64,000 nucleotides of DNA from Rubellicoccus peritrichatus (GCF_033100135.1 NZ_CP136920.1:496001-560000), one strand, 5' to 3'. Counted from the first letter of the stretch, positions 41,127-52,041 are shown. Notes: generated from the sequence alone by a model not told the origin. A program made the numbers and translations.

Positions 41127-42086
41127 ATGCAGAAACGCCCTACACTACACGATGTGGCCAAAGAAGCCGGTGTCAGCCATATGACGGTTTCACGAGTTTT
41201 GCGGCAGGAAGGAGGCGTGCGTGAGGAAACCCGCGCGAAAGTAGAAGAGGCAATTGCGAAAACTGGCTATCGTCCCGACCCGGCACTCTCTGCTCTGGCA
41301 GCCTACCGAAATCAAGGGAGCATGCAGGGAGAAGGAAGCACACTCGCATTCCTTGATTGTGATAAAAGCACTTTCAGTCAGGAAGTCTTTGAAGGCGTCC
41401 AGACGGAAGCACGTCTGCATGGATACATGACTGAGATTCACAAACTGCCACCTTCAATCGTCGGGCAAAAGAAGATGAACCACGTCCTGTTTAATCGCGG
41501 AGTGCGCGGCCTGCTTTTCGGCCCGTCTGATGATGAGCTTGAGTTCCGCGGATGGGACTGGCCTAACTATGCATCTGTTTCACTCGGTGCCTTGCAACAC
41601 CGTCCCGTAATGCACGCCGTGGCCATGAACTATTTTGATGGCGCTTTTTCCGGTTGTCGAATGCTCCAGCAGCAAGGCTGCAAGCGTATAGGTTTCGCGA
41701 TTGAACCAAAGCTTGAAGCCCGCACCAATCATCAATGGCTCGGTGGATACGCGGCTGCCATGTCGTGCCAGAAGTTAAGAATCTATCGCGGAACCTGGCC
41801 AGCAGGTCCAACATTCAAGCGATGGGTGACCCGGGAAAAGCTGGATGGCCTCCTCGCCATACAAGCCGGGCTATCGGACCAGCTCACAAGTCATAAGACA
41901 ACCATTGTCTTACTCAATGATTACGATAGCAAGCAACTGGACCGCATGACACATCTGCGGCTTGACCGTGCGAGACTCGGCGCGGAAGGCGTTCGTTTTT
42001 TGCATCATCTTTTGTTGCGCCGCGAGTATGGCATTCCCGAACAACCCCATACGGTGGCATTACGCGGAAGCTGGGTCATTCGATAA
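41127..42086 (+). CDS. LacI-family transcriptional regulator
   Basis: A 319-residue regulator with LacI helix-turn-helix LHDVAKEAGVSHMTVSRVLR (about residues 7-26) and the hinge GYRPDPALSALAAYR, followed by a divergent effector domain (GVRGLLFGPSDD, RIGFAIEPK). It resembles the other LacI regulator in this window and both lack close similarity to classical sugar repressors. ATG 41127 (MQKRPTL) is used; the upstream extension to 41082 has no family likeness. It is divergent from the propeller-like gene, which is its likely target. No clear palindrome was found in the shared 155-bp region. Confidence 0.88.
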   Translation: MQKRPTLHDVAKEAGVSHMTVSRVLRQEGGVREETRAKVEEAIAKTGYRPDPALSALAAYRNQGSMQGEGSTLAFLDCDKSTFSQEVFEGVQTEARLHGYMTEIHKLPPSIVGQKKMNHVLFNRGVRGLLFGPSDDELEFRGWDWPNYASVSLGALQHRPVMHAVAMNYFDGAFSGCRMLQQQGCKRIGFAIEPKLEARTNHQWLGGYAAAMSCQKLRIYRGTWPAGPTFKRWVTREKLDGLLAIQAGLSDQLTSHKTTIVLLNDYDSKQLDRMTHLRLDRARLGAEGVRFLHHLLLRREYGIPEQPHTVALRGSWVIR

Positions 42087-42094
42087 TCTGATGC

Positions 42095-42922
42095 TTATCC
42101 AGCAAGTGTCCGCCAGCGAAAACCACCCATTCGCCTTAGGGCAGCGATGACACCGATCAAAAGCAAAGCAGATAGCACAGCGGCAAACCAAAACGACGCA
42201 ACAATGTTGGCCAAAAGGAAAGTCGCGATGATCGTGAAGAGAACGGCAAGCGGTATGACCACGGTATGCAGGTTTTCCCATCGATAAGCCCTCGAAAGAA
42301 AAACACCTGAAGCAAACTGGACACCAAAACTGAGTAGCGTTGCAGTTCCAAACCAACCAAGGAAATTAACCCAGGGTACACCGTACCAAAGCCCACCACC
42401 TGACCAGATCCAGTAACTCCGTTCGATCGTGGCCACCGGCTCCAGAGCCGCATCGATCAAGGTTGCAAACAGGCCAACAATGAACGGCAATGTGCGTGCG
42501 GAAATCCAGTTATGCTCAACAAACCGCAGTAGGCCAATGTGCAGTGGCATCAGGACCGCCCACCAGGCAAATGGAATGGCAAGAGGCAAAACACCAAAAA
42601 GCCTTGGACCGAAATTCTCTGTGTATGCGTAACTTCCAAATGGAAATCCTGTCATGGCACCTATTGCCTCGATGATGCCGGACATACCGGCGACCCAGGC
42701 AAAGGTCACCAGTGCTCTGAGCCAACCAATCCGTCGCGCCACATCAATAAGCAGAACAGTGCCTGCCAAAAACATGAAAAGAAAATCCTCAATCGGACCA
42801 AAAAGTGATGGACGATTGAAACCAACGAAAATCAAACCAACACAAAACCAAATCGCATACCAGGCTCCGAATATTCGGTAGGCAACCAGCAATCTGCTGC
42901 GACGATAACGTTGAGTTCTCAT
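42095..42922 (-). CDS. Carotenoid biosynthesis protein (CruF/DUF422-like)
   Basis: A 275-residue membrane protein with about eight helices. The motifs GFPFGSYAYTENFGPRLFG, PFAWWAVL, DAALEPVA and GVPWVNFLGWF match the DUF422/CruF family, which includes carotenoid hydratases. ATG 42922 overlaps the stop of the methyltransferase gene (ATGA), so the two are co-transcribed. If the assignment holds, this is a tailoring enzyme for an acyclic or C50-type carotenoid. No other carotenoid gene lies in the window, so the pathway is otherwise unseen. Confidence 0.75.
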   Translation of the reverse strand: MRTQRYRRSRLLVAYRIFGAWYAIWFCVGLIFVGFNRPSLFGPIEDFLFMFLAGTVLLIDVARRIGWLRALVTFAWVAGMSGIIEAIGAMTGFPFGSYAYTENFGPRLFGVLPLAIPFAWWAVLMPLHIGLLRFVEHNWISARTLPFIVGLFATLIDAALEPVATIERSYWIWSGGGLWYGVPWVNFLGWFGTATLLSFGVQFASGVFLSRAYRWENLHTVVIPLAVLFTIIATFLLANIVASFWFAAVLSALLLIGVIAALRRMGGFRWRTLAG

Positions 42923-43677
42923 TCGGGATCAGTGTCTGATAATGGTCTTTGCACGACCCAGAATCTTGTGTCGTCGGAAAACTGGCGTACGCGCGCTGGC
43001 TCCGGGGCCAGGTTTGAGCGCAGCACATCCGTCTCATGGCGCAATCCGACAGAAGCGAGATCTTCCAGGATTTCTGCCCGTGTTGCCGAGTGAATATACA
43101 TCTGCCCGCCTTCCGGCATGTCGTGAAAAAGATCACCAAACATTTCAAGGTCAGGATGTTGATTTGACCGATTCCACAGCTTCTGCTGATCACGCCAAAG
43201 TTTCTTGTTACCGTGCACTTCACGATCGTGTCCGGTAAAGACAAACCAACCACCGGGCTTGATCACGCGTTTGATTTCAGCAAGCGCCCGACGGCGATTC
43301 TCTCGCTGCGGAATCATGAGCAATCCATTGAAGCCAAAAATCGCCCCATCAAAAGTTGCTTCATCGAAACCGAGCTTGGTGGCATCGCCATACTGAAAAG
43401 AAATCCCGTACTCCAGGACCTTATTAATACGACGTGCTTCCTTGACCATCTCACGGGAGTAATCCACACCCATCAGGTGTTTGTAACCCAACTCCCAAAG
43501 CCCGATTGCAATACGCCCGGCACCGCAGCCAAGCTCTATAATCGAGTCCTCTTGTTTAAAAAGACGTGTGAAGATTTTTTCCTCAGAAACCCAAAGGCCG
43601 ACCGCATTGGCTGCATGCGCATAATGCTCAACAACGACCTGCTGACGAAAGTACTGCTTCGCGGTTTCAATTTCCAC
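42919..43677 (-). CDS. Class I SAM-dependent methyltransferase
   Basis: A 252-residue methyltransferase with motif I IIELGCGAGRIAIGL, an acidic end of strand 2 (GVDYSREM) and motif IV-like FDGAIFGFNGLLMI. I place the start at GTG 43677 (VEIETAKQYF). The frame is open to 43800, but that part translates an intergenic inverted repeat. The stop overlaps the start of the CruF-like gene, so the target could be a carotenoid or a related lipid; this is inference from position only. Confidence 0.8.
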   Translation of the reverse strand: MEIETAKQYFRQQVVVEHYAHAANAVGLWVSEEKIFTRLFKQEDSIIELGCGAGRIAIGLWELGYKHLMGVDYSREMVKEARRINKVLEYGISFQYGDATKLGFDEATFDGAIFGFNGLLMIPQRENRRRALAEIKRVIKPGGWFVFTGHDREVHGNKKLWRDQQKLWNRSNQHPDLEMFGDLFHDMPEGGQMYIHSATRAEILEDLASVGLRHETDVLRSNLAPEPARVRQFSDDTRFWVVQRPLSDTDPE

Positions 43678-43750
43678 AAGGAAACCGTTTGCGGATATAC
43701 GAGGAAGGCAACCCGGAAATGAAATTTGCCAGTAAGGTACAATCAATTGG

Positions 43751-43847
43751 GACCACAAGGAACACGAAGCGTACACAAAGAGCACAAAGGCTGGTACCAA
43801 AAAGACACTTTGTGGTCTTTGTGCGTGCTTCGTGTTCTTCGTGACCT
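43751..43847. repeat. Imperfect inverted repeat, 'CACGAAGCACACAAAG' family
   Basis: The left arm 43751-43790 and the right arm 43807-43847 match over about 35 of 41 positions, with a short spacer of about 16 bp. The units are CCACAAGGA, ACACGAAGC, GTACACAAAG, AGCACAAAG (about 9 nt). It lies between the methyltransferase start and the rpmB terminator. Confidence 0.8.
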
Positions 43848-43860
43848 AGAAATACAGTAC

Positions 43861-43891
43861 AAAAAAAGCCCGGAAGGCTTTCGCCAACCGG
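43861..43891 (-). terminator. rpmB terminator
   Basis: On the minus strand CCGGTTGGC-GAAA-GCCTTCCGG forms a hairpin with a GAAA tetraloop and one TT/TT mismatch. It is followed by GC and seven T. It closes rpmB, whose stop is at 43918. Confidence 0.9.
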
Positions 43892-43917
43892 ACCAAAATT
43901 GTAAAAAGTCGTTTGCG

Positions 43918-44148
43918 TTATGCTTTTTCGACCAAGCCAGCCTTCATGGCCTTGACGGATACCCATACGCGTTTGACCTGACCACTGGGTAGTTTAACGC
44001 GAACGCGCTGAAGATTTGGGCGAAAAGTGCGCTTAACCGACTTGGTTACGTGCGTGCCAATACCTCCGCTTTTCTTGGACTGACCTTTGCGGTGAATACG
44101 ACGGCCCTTAACTGGACGTTTTCCGGTGACTGAACAAATTCGTGACAT
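43918..44148 (-). CDS. rpmB: 50S ribosomal protein L28
   Basis: A 76-residue L28 with the conserved start MSRICSVTGKRPVKG and the basic loop THVTKSVKRTFRPNLQ. ATG 44148 is preceded by AAGGAG at a good distance, which decides the start. A terminator follows. Only one Cys is retained near the N-terminus, which points to the zinc-free form. Confidence 0.96.
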   Translation of the reverse strand: MSRICSVTGKRPVKGRRIHRKGQSKKSGGIGTHVTKSVKRTFRPNLQRVRVKLPSGQVKRVWVSVKAMKAGLVEKA

Positions 44149-44221
44149 ATCGATCTCCTTTAATTGAGGAAAAACGCGGAAGAATGCCCGTCCAGAAGCA
44201 CTTGGCAAGAAGAAAATGTGG

Positions 44222-44346
44222 CGGAGAAGTAAGAAGTGAACAGGCAGAAGACAGAAGCAGGGCTCAAAATAGCTGAAATATCGACCAAGAGGGGTGATTA
44301 TCTTCTCACTTCTGCCTTCTTACTTCTCACTTTCCTGCTTACTTCC
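44222..44346. repeat. Imperfect inverted repeat, 'AAGTAAGAAGGCAGAAG' family
   Basis: The left arm (44222-44259, AGAAGTAAGAAGTGAACAGG) faces the right arm (44300-44346, starting TCTTCTCACTTCTGCCTTCT). The right arm runs into the mscS gene and supplies its stop codon. It is the second copy of the family also seen at 21191-21313. Confidence 0.75.
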
Positions 44347-45166
44347 CCTCCCCAATCAAATGCACATCGCGCTGTGGAAAAGGAATGGTGATATTGGCAT
44401 CCTTCAAAGTATGGTAAACCGCAAGATTAAGGGCGTAGCGAGTGGCATGCAGCTTTTGAGTTGGCACCATGATCCGATAGGCAATGTTGATCGACGAATC
44501 CGCGAATTCATCAATACCCACATCCGGTTCACGGTCCTGGGCCACTCCCTCAACCTTTTTGATCGCCTCAGTGATCTTTTGAATAGCCAGCTCCGGATCG
44601 GCGGCATAATCGATCCCAACCACACCCTCGACCTTGGAAAATGCATAGGAATTCGTTAAAATCTCGCCCAGGATCTTCCGATTCGGAATCGTAATTCGCT
44701 CATCGTCCTCGTTGATCAACTGGGTGTTGCCAAGCGTCACCGTATCAACCACACCGGAACAGCCGCTAACCAACAAGGTATCCCCAACCACAAAAGGGCG
44801 GGTAATAATCAGGACAACACCGGCACCATAATTGGAAATTGGCCCCTGAACAGCCAGACTTAGACCAAAAGCACTGGCTCCCAAGAGGGCGACGAAGGGT
44901 GTAATCTCGATTCCGATTTTACCCAGCGCCATGATCACGGCAAAGATAATGATGACCGCCTTGGCGGATCCGGCAAAAAAACGTGACAAGGTAACGTCCA
45001 GCTTGCGGTTTTCACAAACCCTCAAAACAAGTCGTGAGATCCCTTTTCCAGCCCAGACCGCGATGATGATGATCAGGATCGCAACTGCGATGCGTATACC
45101 GTTTTCCACGAGGTACATCGCGATTTTGTCCTTCAGAGCCTCAAGTTGCTGTATCTCTTCTTCCAT
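44339..45166 (-). CDS. mscS: Small-conductance mechanosensitive channel (MscS)
   Basis: A 275-residue MscS-type channel. It has three membrane segments (about 24-42, 65-84 and 88-115) with the pore helix GASAFGLSLAVQGPISNYGAG, then the beta domain (FVVGDTLLVSGCSGVVDTVTL) and the C-terminal vestibule. It releases solutes during osmotic downshock. ATG 45166 is used (MEEEIQQLEALKDK). The last codons and stop are part of an intergenic inverted repeat. Confidence 0.93.
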   Translation of the reverse strand: MEEEIQQLEALKDKIAMYLVENGIRIAVAILIIIIAVWAGKGISRLVLRVCENRKLDVTLSRFFAGSAKAVIIIFAVIMALGKIGIEITPFVALLGASAFGLSLAVQGPISNYGAGVVLIITRPFVVGDTLLVSGCSGVVDTVTLGNTQLINEDDERITIPNRKILGEILTNSYAFSKVEGVVGIDYAADPELAIQKITEAIKKVEGVAQDREPDVGIDEFADSSINIAYRIMVPTQKLHATRYALNLAVYHTLKDANITIPFPQRDVHLIGEGK

Positions 45167-45257
45167 CGTAGGCAGTAGTCCAGATTACAAATCTGTTCAT
45201 AAGACTGACCGCTAGCTCGTCCCAAATCAAGCTTCCTCATTTCATAACTTGATAAAC

Positions 45258-45722
45258 ATGGATGCGGTTTTTGTTGAGCTTGCCACTTGTCTTTCCCATA
45301 GAAGTCCCGTGTCAAAGAAATGGAAACGCATTCGAGGATGGAGCTGGCCGGTGTTAATCGCCATCTGCATCACTCTGGTCTCGGGGACCAATAATCTGGT
45401 CGTTCCCAATCTAGGCCTGTTTTCATCCGACAAACTCAAGCATCTGCTTGTCTTCGGCCTCCTCTCAACTGCAATCATCCGGAACTTCTCGCTCGAGCAG
45501 AAAGGCATAACCACGATTCTAATTGCGGGGGTCGCAACCTCCCTCTTTGGCATGGGCGATGAAATATGGCAAAGCTTCACTCCGGGACGCACGCTCGACA
45601 TTTGGGATTGGCTTGCCGATACAATCGGCGCATTCACTGCTGCAATCGCCTACCGCCACTTTCACGCCTACCGACGAATCTTGGAGAAGGATATTTTCCC
45701 AAAGAAGAATGTAGAAAGCTGA
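45258..45722 (+). CDS. VanZ-like membrane protein
   Basis: A 154-residue VanZ-family protein with four hydrophobic segments and the motifs SSDKLKHLLVFGLLS and DEIWQSFTPGRTLDIWDW followed by ADTIGA. VanZ-like proteins are of unclear function outside teicoplanin resistance. ATG 45258 is preferred to the TTG at 45249. Beyond the end an inverted repeat follows, then ligA. Confidence 0.85.
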   Translation: MDAVFVELATCLSHRSPVSKKWKRIRGWSWPVLIAICITLVSGTNNLVVPNLGLFSSDKLKHLLVFGLLSTAIIRNFSLEQKGITTILIAGVATSLFGMGDEIWQSFTPGRTLDIWDWLADTIGAFTAAIAYRHFHAYRRILEKDIFPKKNVES

Positions 45723-45735
45723 CTCTAACTTCTTG

Positions 45736-47889
<2,154 letters not shown>

Positions 47890-47946
47890 GGGAACGCTTT
47901 ACCGCTTAAGAACGCTAAATCTGCGCTAAAACCAGATATAGAGGTT

Positions 47947-48008
47947 CCGGTGGTGTCGGTCGTTCCTCCCTCAACCACCGGCTAATGGCTGGCAAGCCTC
48001 CGGCTTGC
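47947..48008. repeat. Double hairpin downstream of ligA
   Basis: CCGGTGGT (47947-47954) pairs perfectly with ACCACCGG (47974-47981). GCAAGCC-TCC-GGCTTGC (47992-48008) forms a second perfect 7-bp stem. There is no T-tract. It looks like a dispersed repeat. The rest of 47890-48240 shows no supported gene. Confidence 0.5.
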
Positions 48009-48240
48009 TGGACCAACAGCATTCAGGAGGCCCCGTACGTATGCTGAGAGACTTGGAAAAGCTCATATAACAAATCGGAGTCTTCCCCGTCGCTGATAAC
48101 TTCAGCTTTACGGCAGAACAAATGATACCCTCTGCCTAACTTTTAAATTGAGTGAGTCGGACAATTCGGCACCCCACCCAAACAGTAATGCTTATGTAAT
48201 GGATTGGTTAAATTAGGAGAATGACGATTTTGTTTGCCTT

Positions 48241-48260
48241 ATGTCACATTAATGTTACAT
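48241..48260. promoter_or_regulatory. 20-bp palindrome upstream of a small membrane protein
   Basis: ATGTCACATTAATGTTACAT is symmetrical except for one C/T pair. It is followed by a related word, TTATGGCACATTCGTAAC. It lies 26-45 bp before the start of the 39-aa membrane-protein gene, so it is a probable operator. The regulator is not known. Confidence 0.6.
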
Positions 48261-48285
48261 TTATGGCACATTCGTAACAAAAGCC

Positions 48286-48405
48286 ATGGACATACAAATC
48301 ACAGATCTCATTTTTGCAACCGCAGCAACCTTGCTTGCCGTCGTATTATGGCTGGATATCCGCAGCGGTCGTGTGCCAACCAAGTTGGGCAACAAGCACA
48401 GCTAG
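48286..48405 (+). CDS. 39-aa membrane protein
   Basis: A short ORF with one transmembrane helix (LIFATAATLLAVVLWLDI, residues 8-25) and a basic, polar tail RSGRVPTKLGNKHS. The N-terminus is short and acidic, so the tail is probably cytoplasmic. A palindromic site upstream and a hairpin downstream make an independent small gene likely. It lies in the gap between ligA and aguA. Function is unknown. Confidence 0.6.
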   Translation: MDIQITDLIFATAATLLAVVLWLDIRSGRVPTKLGNKHS

Positions 48406-48413
48406 GTTTTTAA

Positions 48414-48464
48414 AGAGAAGGTAGCGCTAAAACATCCTTATCGAGTGATGCGCTGCCTTCTTTG
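48414..48464 (+). terminator. Probable terminator of the 39-aa gene
   Basis: AGAAGGTAGCGC (48415-48426) pairs with GCGCTGCCTTCT (48450-48461), with one mismatch, followed by a short T run. The loop is 23 nt, longer than usual, so the efficiency is uncertain. Confidence 0.55.
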
Positions 48465-48509
48465 CCTATGCTCTCCGACTGGTATAGCCGGATGATAAGC
48501 GACCTCACC

Positions 48510-49502
48510 CTATTGAGGCTGATTTGAAGTCAGGCAGTGGACTGCGCCACCTTCCTCCAATAACAAACGCGAACCAAAGCCTGCCACTTTGCGTCCTGGA
48601 AAAGCTGTCTTAATGATGTCCAGAGCCTTCTCGTCTTGTGAAACACCAAAAGTCGGCACAATAACCGCACCATTCAGAATGACGAAATTCGCATAACTGG
48701 CAGGAACCAATTGTCCGTTGATTGTGACTTCGGGCAATGGCAGGTGAACCACATCTCTAAAACGCGCCATGAGTCGTCGCGCATTGGCTTTTAACTCTTC
48801 ATCTCCATTGCTCTCAACGGTAAGGACACCATTTGGTTGAAAAAAACGGGCGATGTTATCGATGTGGCCATCGGTATCGTCATTGGGCAATCCTTCTCCC
48901 AGCCACAGAATATCTTTGATATTCAAGGCATTACCTAATGCCTGCTTCCAATCAGCGCGGACTCTGCCTCCGCGGTTCCGGTTGAGCATGACGATCTCAG
49001 TGGTCAACAAAACACCTTCACCATTGACTTCGATCGCACCGCCTTCGAGCACTTCCTTACGTGGAAAAGCATGTAAATCGAGGCTCTTGGCCATACTTTG
49101 CGGCACCTGGTCATCACGCTTATAGGGCTCGAACTTCCCACCCCAGGCATTGAACTTCCAATCGCTGATAGCAACTTCGCCAGTATTCGTGTTTTTCAGC
49201 CAAACCGGACCATGGTCGCGACACCAGACATCATCCGTGGTGTGAGGATAGAGCTCAATTTCGTCCAAGTCAGCCTTGGCCTCTTTGAGTTGCTGTAATA
49301 TCAAGTTATGGGCAGCTGGGTCAGCGTTGATTCGCACTCTTTGGTAGCGAGCCATTAACGCTGCCAGAGTAGCAAAACACTTCCAGATTTCCTGACGGGC
49401 ACTAGGCCAGATGTGATCTGAAACCGGCCACGACAGCCAGACAGCTTCCTGAGGCTCCCACTCAGCAGGGACGCGAAAATCTGTGAGTTTCTTGACAATC
49501 AT
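48510..49502 (-). CDS. aguA: Agmatine deiminase
   Basis: This enzyme converts agmatine to N-carbamoylputrescine. The 330 residues show the family's catalytic signatures: CRDHGP (Asp96, His97), DGHIDN (His213) and the nucleophile Cys323 in GGAVHCLTSNQP at the C-terminus. ATG 49502 overlaps the stop of the preceding methyltransferase gene (ATGA); the longer frame to 49670 lies inside that gene and is not used. With aguB upstream this gives the complete route from agmatine to putrescine. Confidence 0.95.
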   Translation of the reverse strand: MIVKKLTDFRVPAEWEPQEAVWLSWPVSDHIWPSARQEIWKCFATLAALMARYQRVRINADPAAHNLILQQLKEAKADLDEIELYPHTTDDVWCRDHGPVWLKNTNTGEVAISDWKFNAWGGKFEPYKRDDQVPQSMAKSLDLHAFPRKEVLEGGAIEVNGEGVLLTTEIVMLNRNRGGRVRADWKQALGNALNIKDILWLGEGLPNDDTDGHIDNIARFFQPNGVLTVESNGDEELKANARRLMARFRDVVHLPLPEVTINGQLVPASYANFVILNGAVIVPTFGVSQDEKALDIIKTAFPGRKVAGFGSRLLLEEGGAVHCLTSNQPQ

Positions 49503-50215
49503 GCAGGCTGCTCCGTTTGAGGACGACTGATGATGTAAAGCGATTTGAACTGACGAACCGCCCGGCCCAGTTTCCAGGCGAGAGGCACCGCCTTGTCTTC
49601 GCCCAAAAGCGAAGTCAAGCGACCAAGCGCAAACGAGTCGTAGATGTAAGCTTGCTGAAGCGGCTGCCAACCACTGGCCAGAAGCAGATTGGTAATGGTC
49701 TGAAAAGTCCAGGTCTGCATGTGACGGTCGTTATCGTAGCAATTGGCTGGCTTCAGATTGATTTCAACCGGCAAAACAAGGACAAAGCGAGCGTTGGGTT
49801 TGGCCCATTGTGCAAAGCGCTTCAAGTCCTCGTGGGGCGTCAACGAATGCTCAAGACAATGCGATGAGAGGATAAGGTCGAAGCGGTTATCTGCGATATC
49901 CCTGGGATCTCCATAAACCGTCCCACCCTTATTTTTGACAAAATCGCGGGCGAAGGGAGAGAAGTCATAAGTCTCCACTTGATCAAGCGCAGCACTGACA
50001 ACTCCGAGACCACAACCAAAGTCGAGACAAAGGCCATCAGTCGGAATACCAAAAACTTCAAAAAGCGCATGACGCCAGTATTTCGAGCGCACCCGGTAAT
50101 AATCCGCATCTGAGTGAATCCTCCCATAATGAGAGTCATAATAAGCTGCGTCGTAAAAGCCGTCTTGATCCACGAAAGTTGAGGAAAAACTAAAACGCGG
50201 CGGTTGGAACCACAA
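49499..50215 (-). CDS. Class I SAM-dependent methyltransferase
   Basis: A 238-residue methyltransferase of the Methyltransf_11/ubiE-like type. It shows LCLDFGCGLGVVSAAL as motif I, DFSPFARDFVKNKG, and FDLILSSHCLEHSLTPHEDL with the SHCLEH word typical of the family. It is placed between aguB and aguA with a 41-bp gap and an ATGA overlap. The start is TTG 50215 with GGGA about 11 nt upstream; a GTG at 50173 is possible. The substrate is not known; a polyamine or surface-sugar target are both conceivable, but neither is shown. Confidence 0.78.
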   Translation of the reverse strand: MWFQPPRFSFSSTFVDQDGFYDAAYYDSHYGRIHSDADYYRVRSKYWRHALFEVFGIPTDGLCLDFGCGLGVVSAALDQVETYDFSPFARDFVKNKGGTVYGDPRDIADNRFDLILSSHCLEHSLTPHEDLKRFAQWAKPNARFVLVLPVEINLKPANCYDNDRHMQTWTFQTITNLLLASGWQPLQQAYIYDSFALGRLTSLLGEDKAVPLAWKLGRAVRQFKSLYIISRPQTEQPA

Positions 50216-50256
50216 AAATCACAGATCCCAGAAAATATGCCCGTACAAAGATAGAT

Positions 50257-51126
50257 TCAAAGCAAAGTTCTTTTCTGCAGGTCGGCAAACTTATCAATCC
50301 GTCGATCGCGGAAGAAAGGCCAGATCCGCCTGAACTCTTCAAGGGCTGTAAAATCGAGTGTTGTTGTCAGAACTTCGGAATCTTCACTTCCAGTAAGCAG
50401 GGATTGGCCATAAAAATCAGAGACAAAACTACGCCCCCAGAATTCTATCTCTCCTTCGATGCCAACGCGATTGATGGCGGCAACGTAACAACCATTGGCC
50501 ACCGCATGGCCATGTTGGACTGTTTTCCAGGCGTTGTATTGAGCTTCGCCCAGCTCGGCCTTCTCTTTGGGAAGCCAGCCGATTGCCGTCGGATATACGA
50601 TAAGCTCTGCTCCACCTAAAGCCATCAAACGAGCAGCCTCAGGAAACCACTGGTCCCAGCAAATAAGGACACCCAGTTTCGCATAACGGGTTTCAAAGAC
50701 AGGATAGCCCAAATCTCCTTCGGTGAAATAAAACTTCTCCTCGAAGCCTGGATCCTGCGGAATGTGAGTTTTGCGGTACTTACCGAGGAAAGAACCGTCT
50801 GCATCGATCACGGCTGCCGTATTGAAATACAGTCCCGCTTTCACTCGCTCGAAGAGTGGAACAACCAGAACCACCTCAAGCTCGACTGCTAGTTTCTGCA
50901 TCCGCTCGGTCGTTGGCCCGGGAACCGTTTCAGCCAAGTCGAAGAAACGGGTTTCCTGAGTCCGGCAAAAGTAACGTGTCGTGACCAACTCCGGGAGCAC
51001 AACAATCTGTGCTCCCTTAGCATGAGCTTCCCGAACAGCATTCTCGGCTCGGAGGATGTTTTCCTCCAAGTGGTCCGTCATCGCCATTTGAATGAGGCCG
51101 AGATTGGCTGTGCGCGGAGTACTCAC
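50257..51126 (-). CDS. aguB: N-carbamoylputrescine amidase
   Basis: This nitrilase-superfamily enzyme releases CO2 and ammonia from N-carbamoylputrescine to give putrescine. The catalytic triad is Glu46 (VVLPEL), Lys119 (YRKTHIP) and Cys156 (LICWDQWFPEAAR). The 289-residue length is normal. The start is GTG 51126 with an AAGGA-like sequence upstream. It is followed by a methyltransferase and aguA, and preceded by hisG 24 bp away. Confidence 0.95.
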   Translation of the reverse strand: MSTPRTANLGLIQMAMTDHLEENILRAENAVREAHAKGAQIVVLPELVTTRYFCRTQETRFFDLAETVPGPTTERMQKLAVELEVVLVVPLFERVKAGLYFNTAAVIDADGSFLGKYRKTHIPQDPGFEEKFYFTEGDLGYPVFETRYAKLGVLICWDQWFPEAARLMALGGAELIVYPTAIGWLPKEKAELGEAQYNAWKTVQHGHAVANGCYVAAINRVGIEGEIEFWGRSFVSDFYGQSLLTGSEDSEVLTTTLDFTALEEFRRIWPFFRDRRIDKFADLQKRTLL

Positions 51127-51150
51127 TGGATGCCTAAAGTCCTTCGAGGC

Positions 51151-52041
51151 TCAATCAGGCACAACCTTGTTCAACGGATACTCAATAATTCCCTCAGCGT
51201 CATGAGCCTTGAGTGTCGGAATGAGTTCACGAACCACATATTCGTCCAGAATCACTTCAAGCGCGACATACTTACTGCAACTCAACGGAGATATTGTCGG
51301 ATTACGCAAAGCAGGCAGGCTCGACATAATGCCATCCACTTTTTCCTTAGGAATGTTGAGCTTGAGGCCAACCATCTTGTCCGCTTGCAAAGCAGAACGT
51401 AAAAGAAGTGCAATATTTTCGATCTTCTTGCGCTTTACCGGGTCTTCCCAGCTCTTACGATTCGCAACCAGCTTGGTGTTTGTCTCAAGCAGCGTATCTA
51501 CGATCCGTAGCTTATTCGCACGGATGGAATTGCCTGTTTCTGTCAGATCCACAATCGCATCGACCAAATCAGGCACCTTGACCTCGGTCGCGCCCCACGA
51601 GAACTCGACCTCGGCGTTGACGTTATTCTCCTTGAGATAGCGCCCAACAATATTCGTGACCTCAGTCGCGATGCGTTTGCCCTCAAGGTCTTTGACCGAC
51701 TGAACAGGCGATGCCTCAGGCACAACGAGAACCCAACGGCTCTTAACCGCTGAAGCCCGGCTGTAGATCAAATCACATACTTCCACGACATCGGATCCGT
51801 TTTCCACGACCCAGTCATGCCCGGTGAGCCCGCAATCGAAATATCCATGCTCGACATAGCGGCTGATCTCCTGAGCGCGCACAAATCTGCCGTCCAGCTC
51901 CGGATCATCGATCGACGGACGGTAAGAGCGCGAACTCTTCGTAATCTTAAAGCCTGCTTTTGCAAACAGGCGCAGAGTCGCTTCTTCAAGGCTACCTTTC
52001 GGTAAGCCGAGCATAACTAGAGGTTTGGCCTCGGTTGACAT
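51151..52041 (-). CDS. hisG: ATP phosphoribosyltransferase, long form
   Basis: This is the first enzyme of histidine biosynthesis. The 296 residues correspond to the long (HisG-L) form with a catalytic part ([44 protein letters not shown]) and a C-terminal regulatory ACT-like domain ([14 protein letters not shown]) for histidine feedback. So no HisZ is needed. ATG 52041 is preferred to a TTG at 52047. It is 24 bp upstream of aguB on the same strand. Confidence 0.95.
   Translation of the reverse strand: MSTEAKPLVMLGLPKGSLEEATLRLFAKAGFKITKSSRSYRPSIDDPELDGRFVRAQEISRYVEHGYFDCGLTGHDWVVENGSDVVEVCDLIYSRASAVKSRWVLVVPEASPVQSVKDLEGKRIATEVTNIVGRYLKENNVNAEVEFSWGATEVKVPDLVDAIVDLTETGNSIRANKLRIVDTLLETNTKLVANRKSWEDPVKRKKIENIALLLRSALQADKMVGLKLNIPKEKVDGIMSSLPALRNPTISPLSCSKYVALEVILDEYVVRELIPTLKAHDAEGIIEYPLNKVVPD

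Noticed and set aside
43678-43800. N-terminal extension of the methyltransferase to a TTG at 43800
   Set aside because: The added residues translate the CACGAAG-type inverted repeat; the conserved domain starts after GTG 43677.
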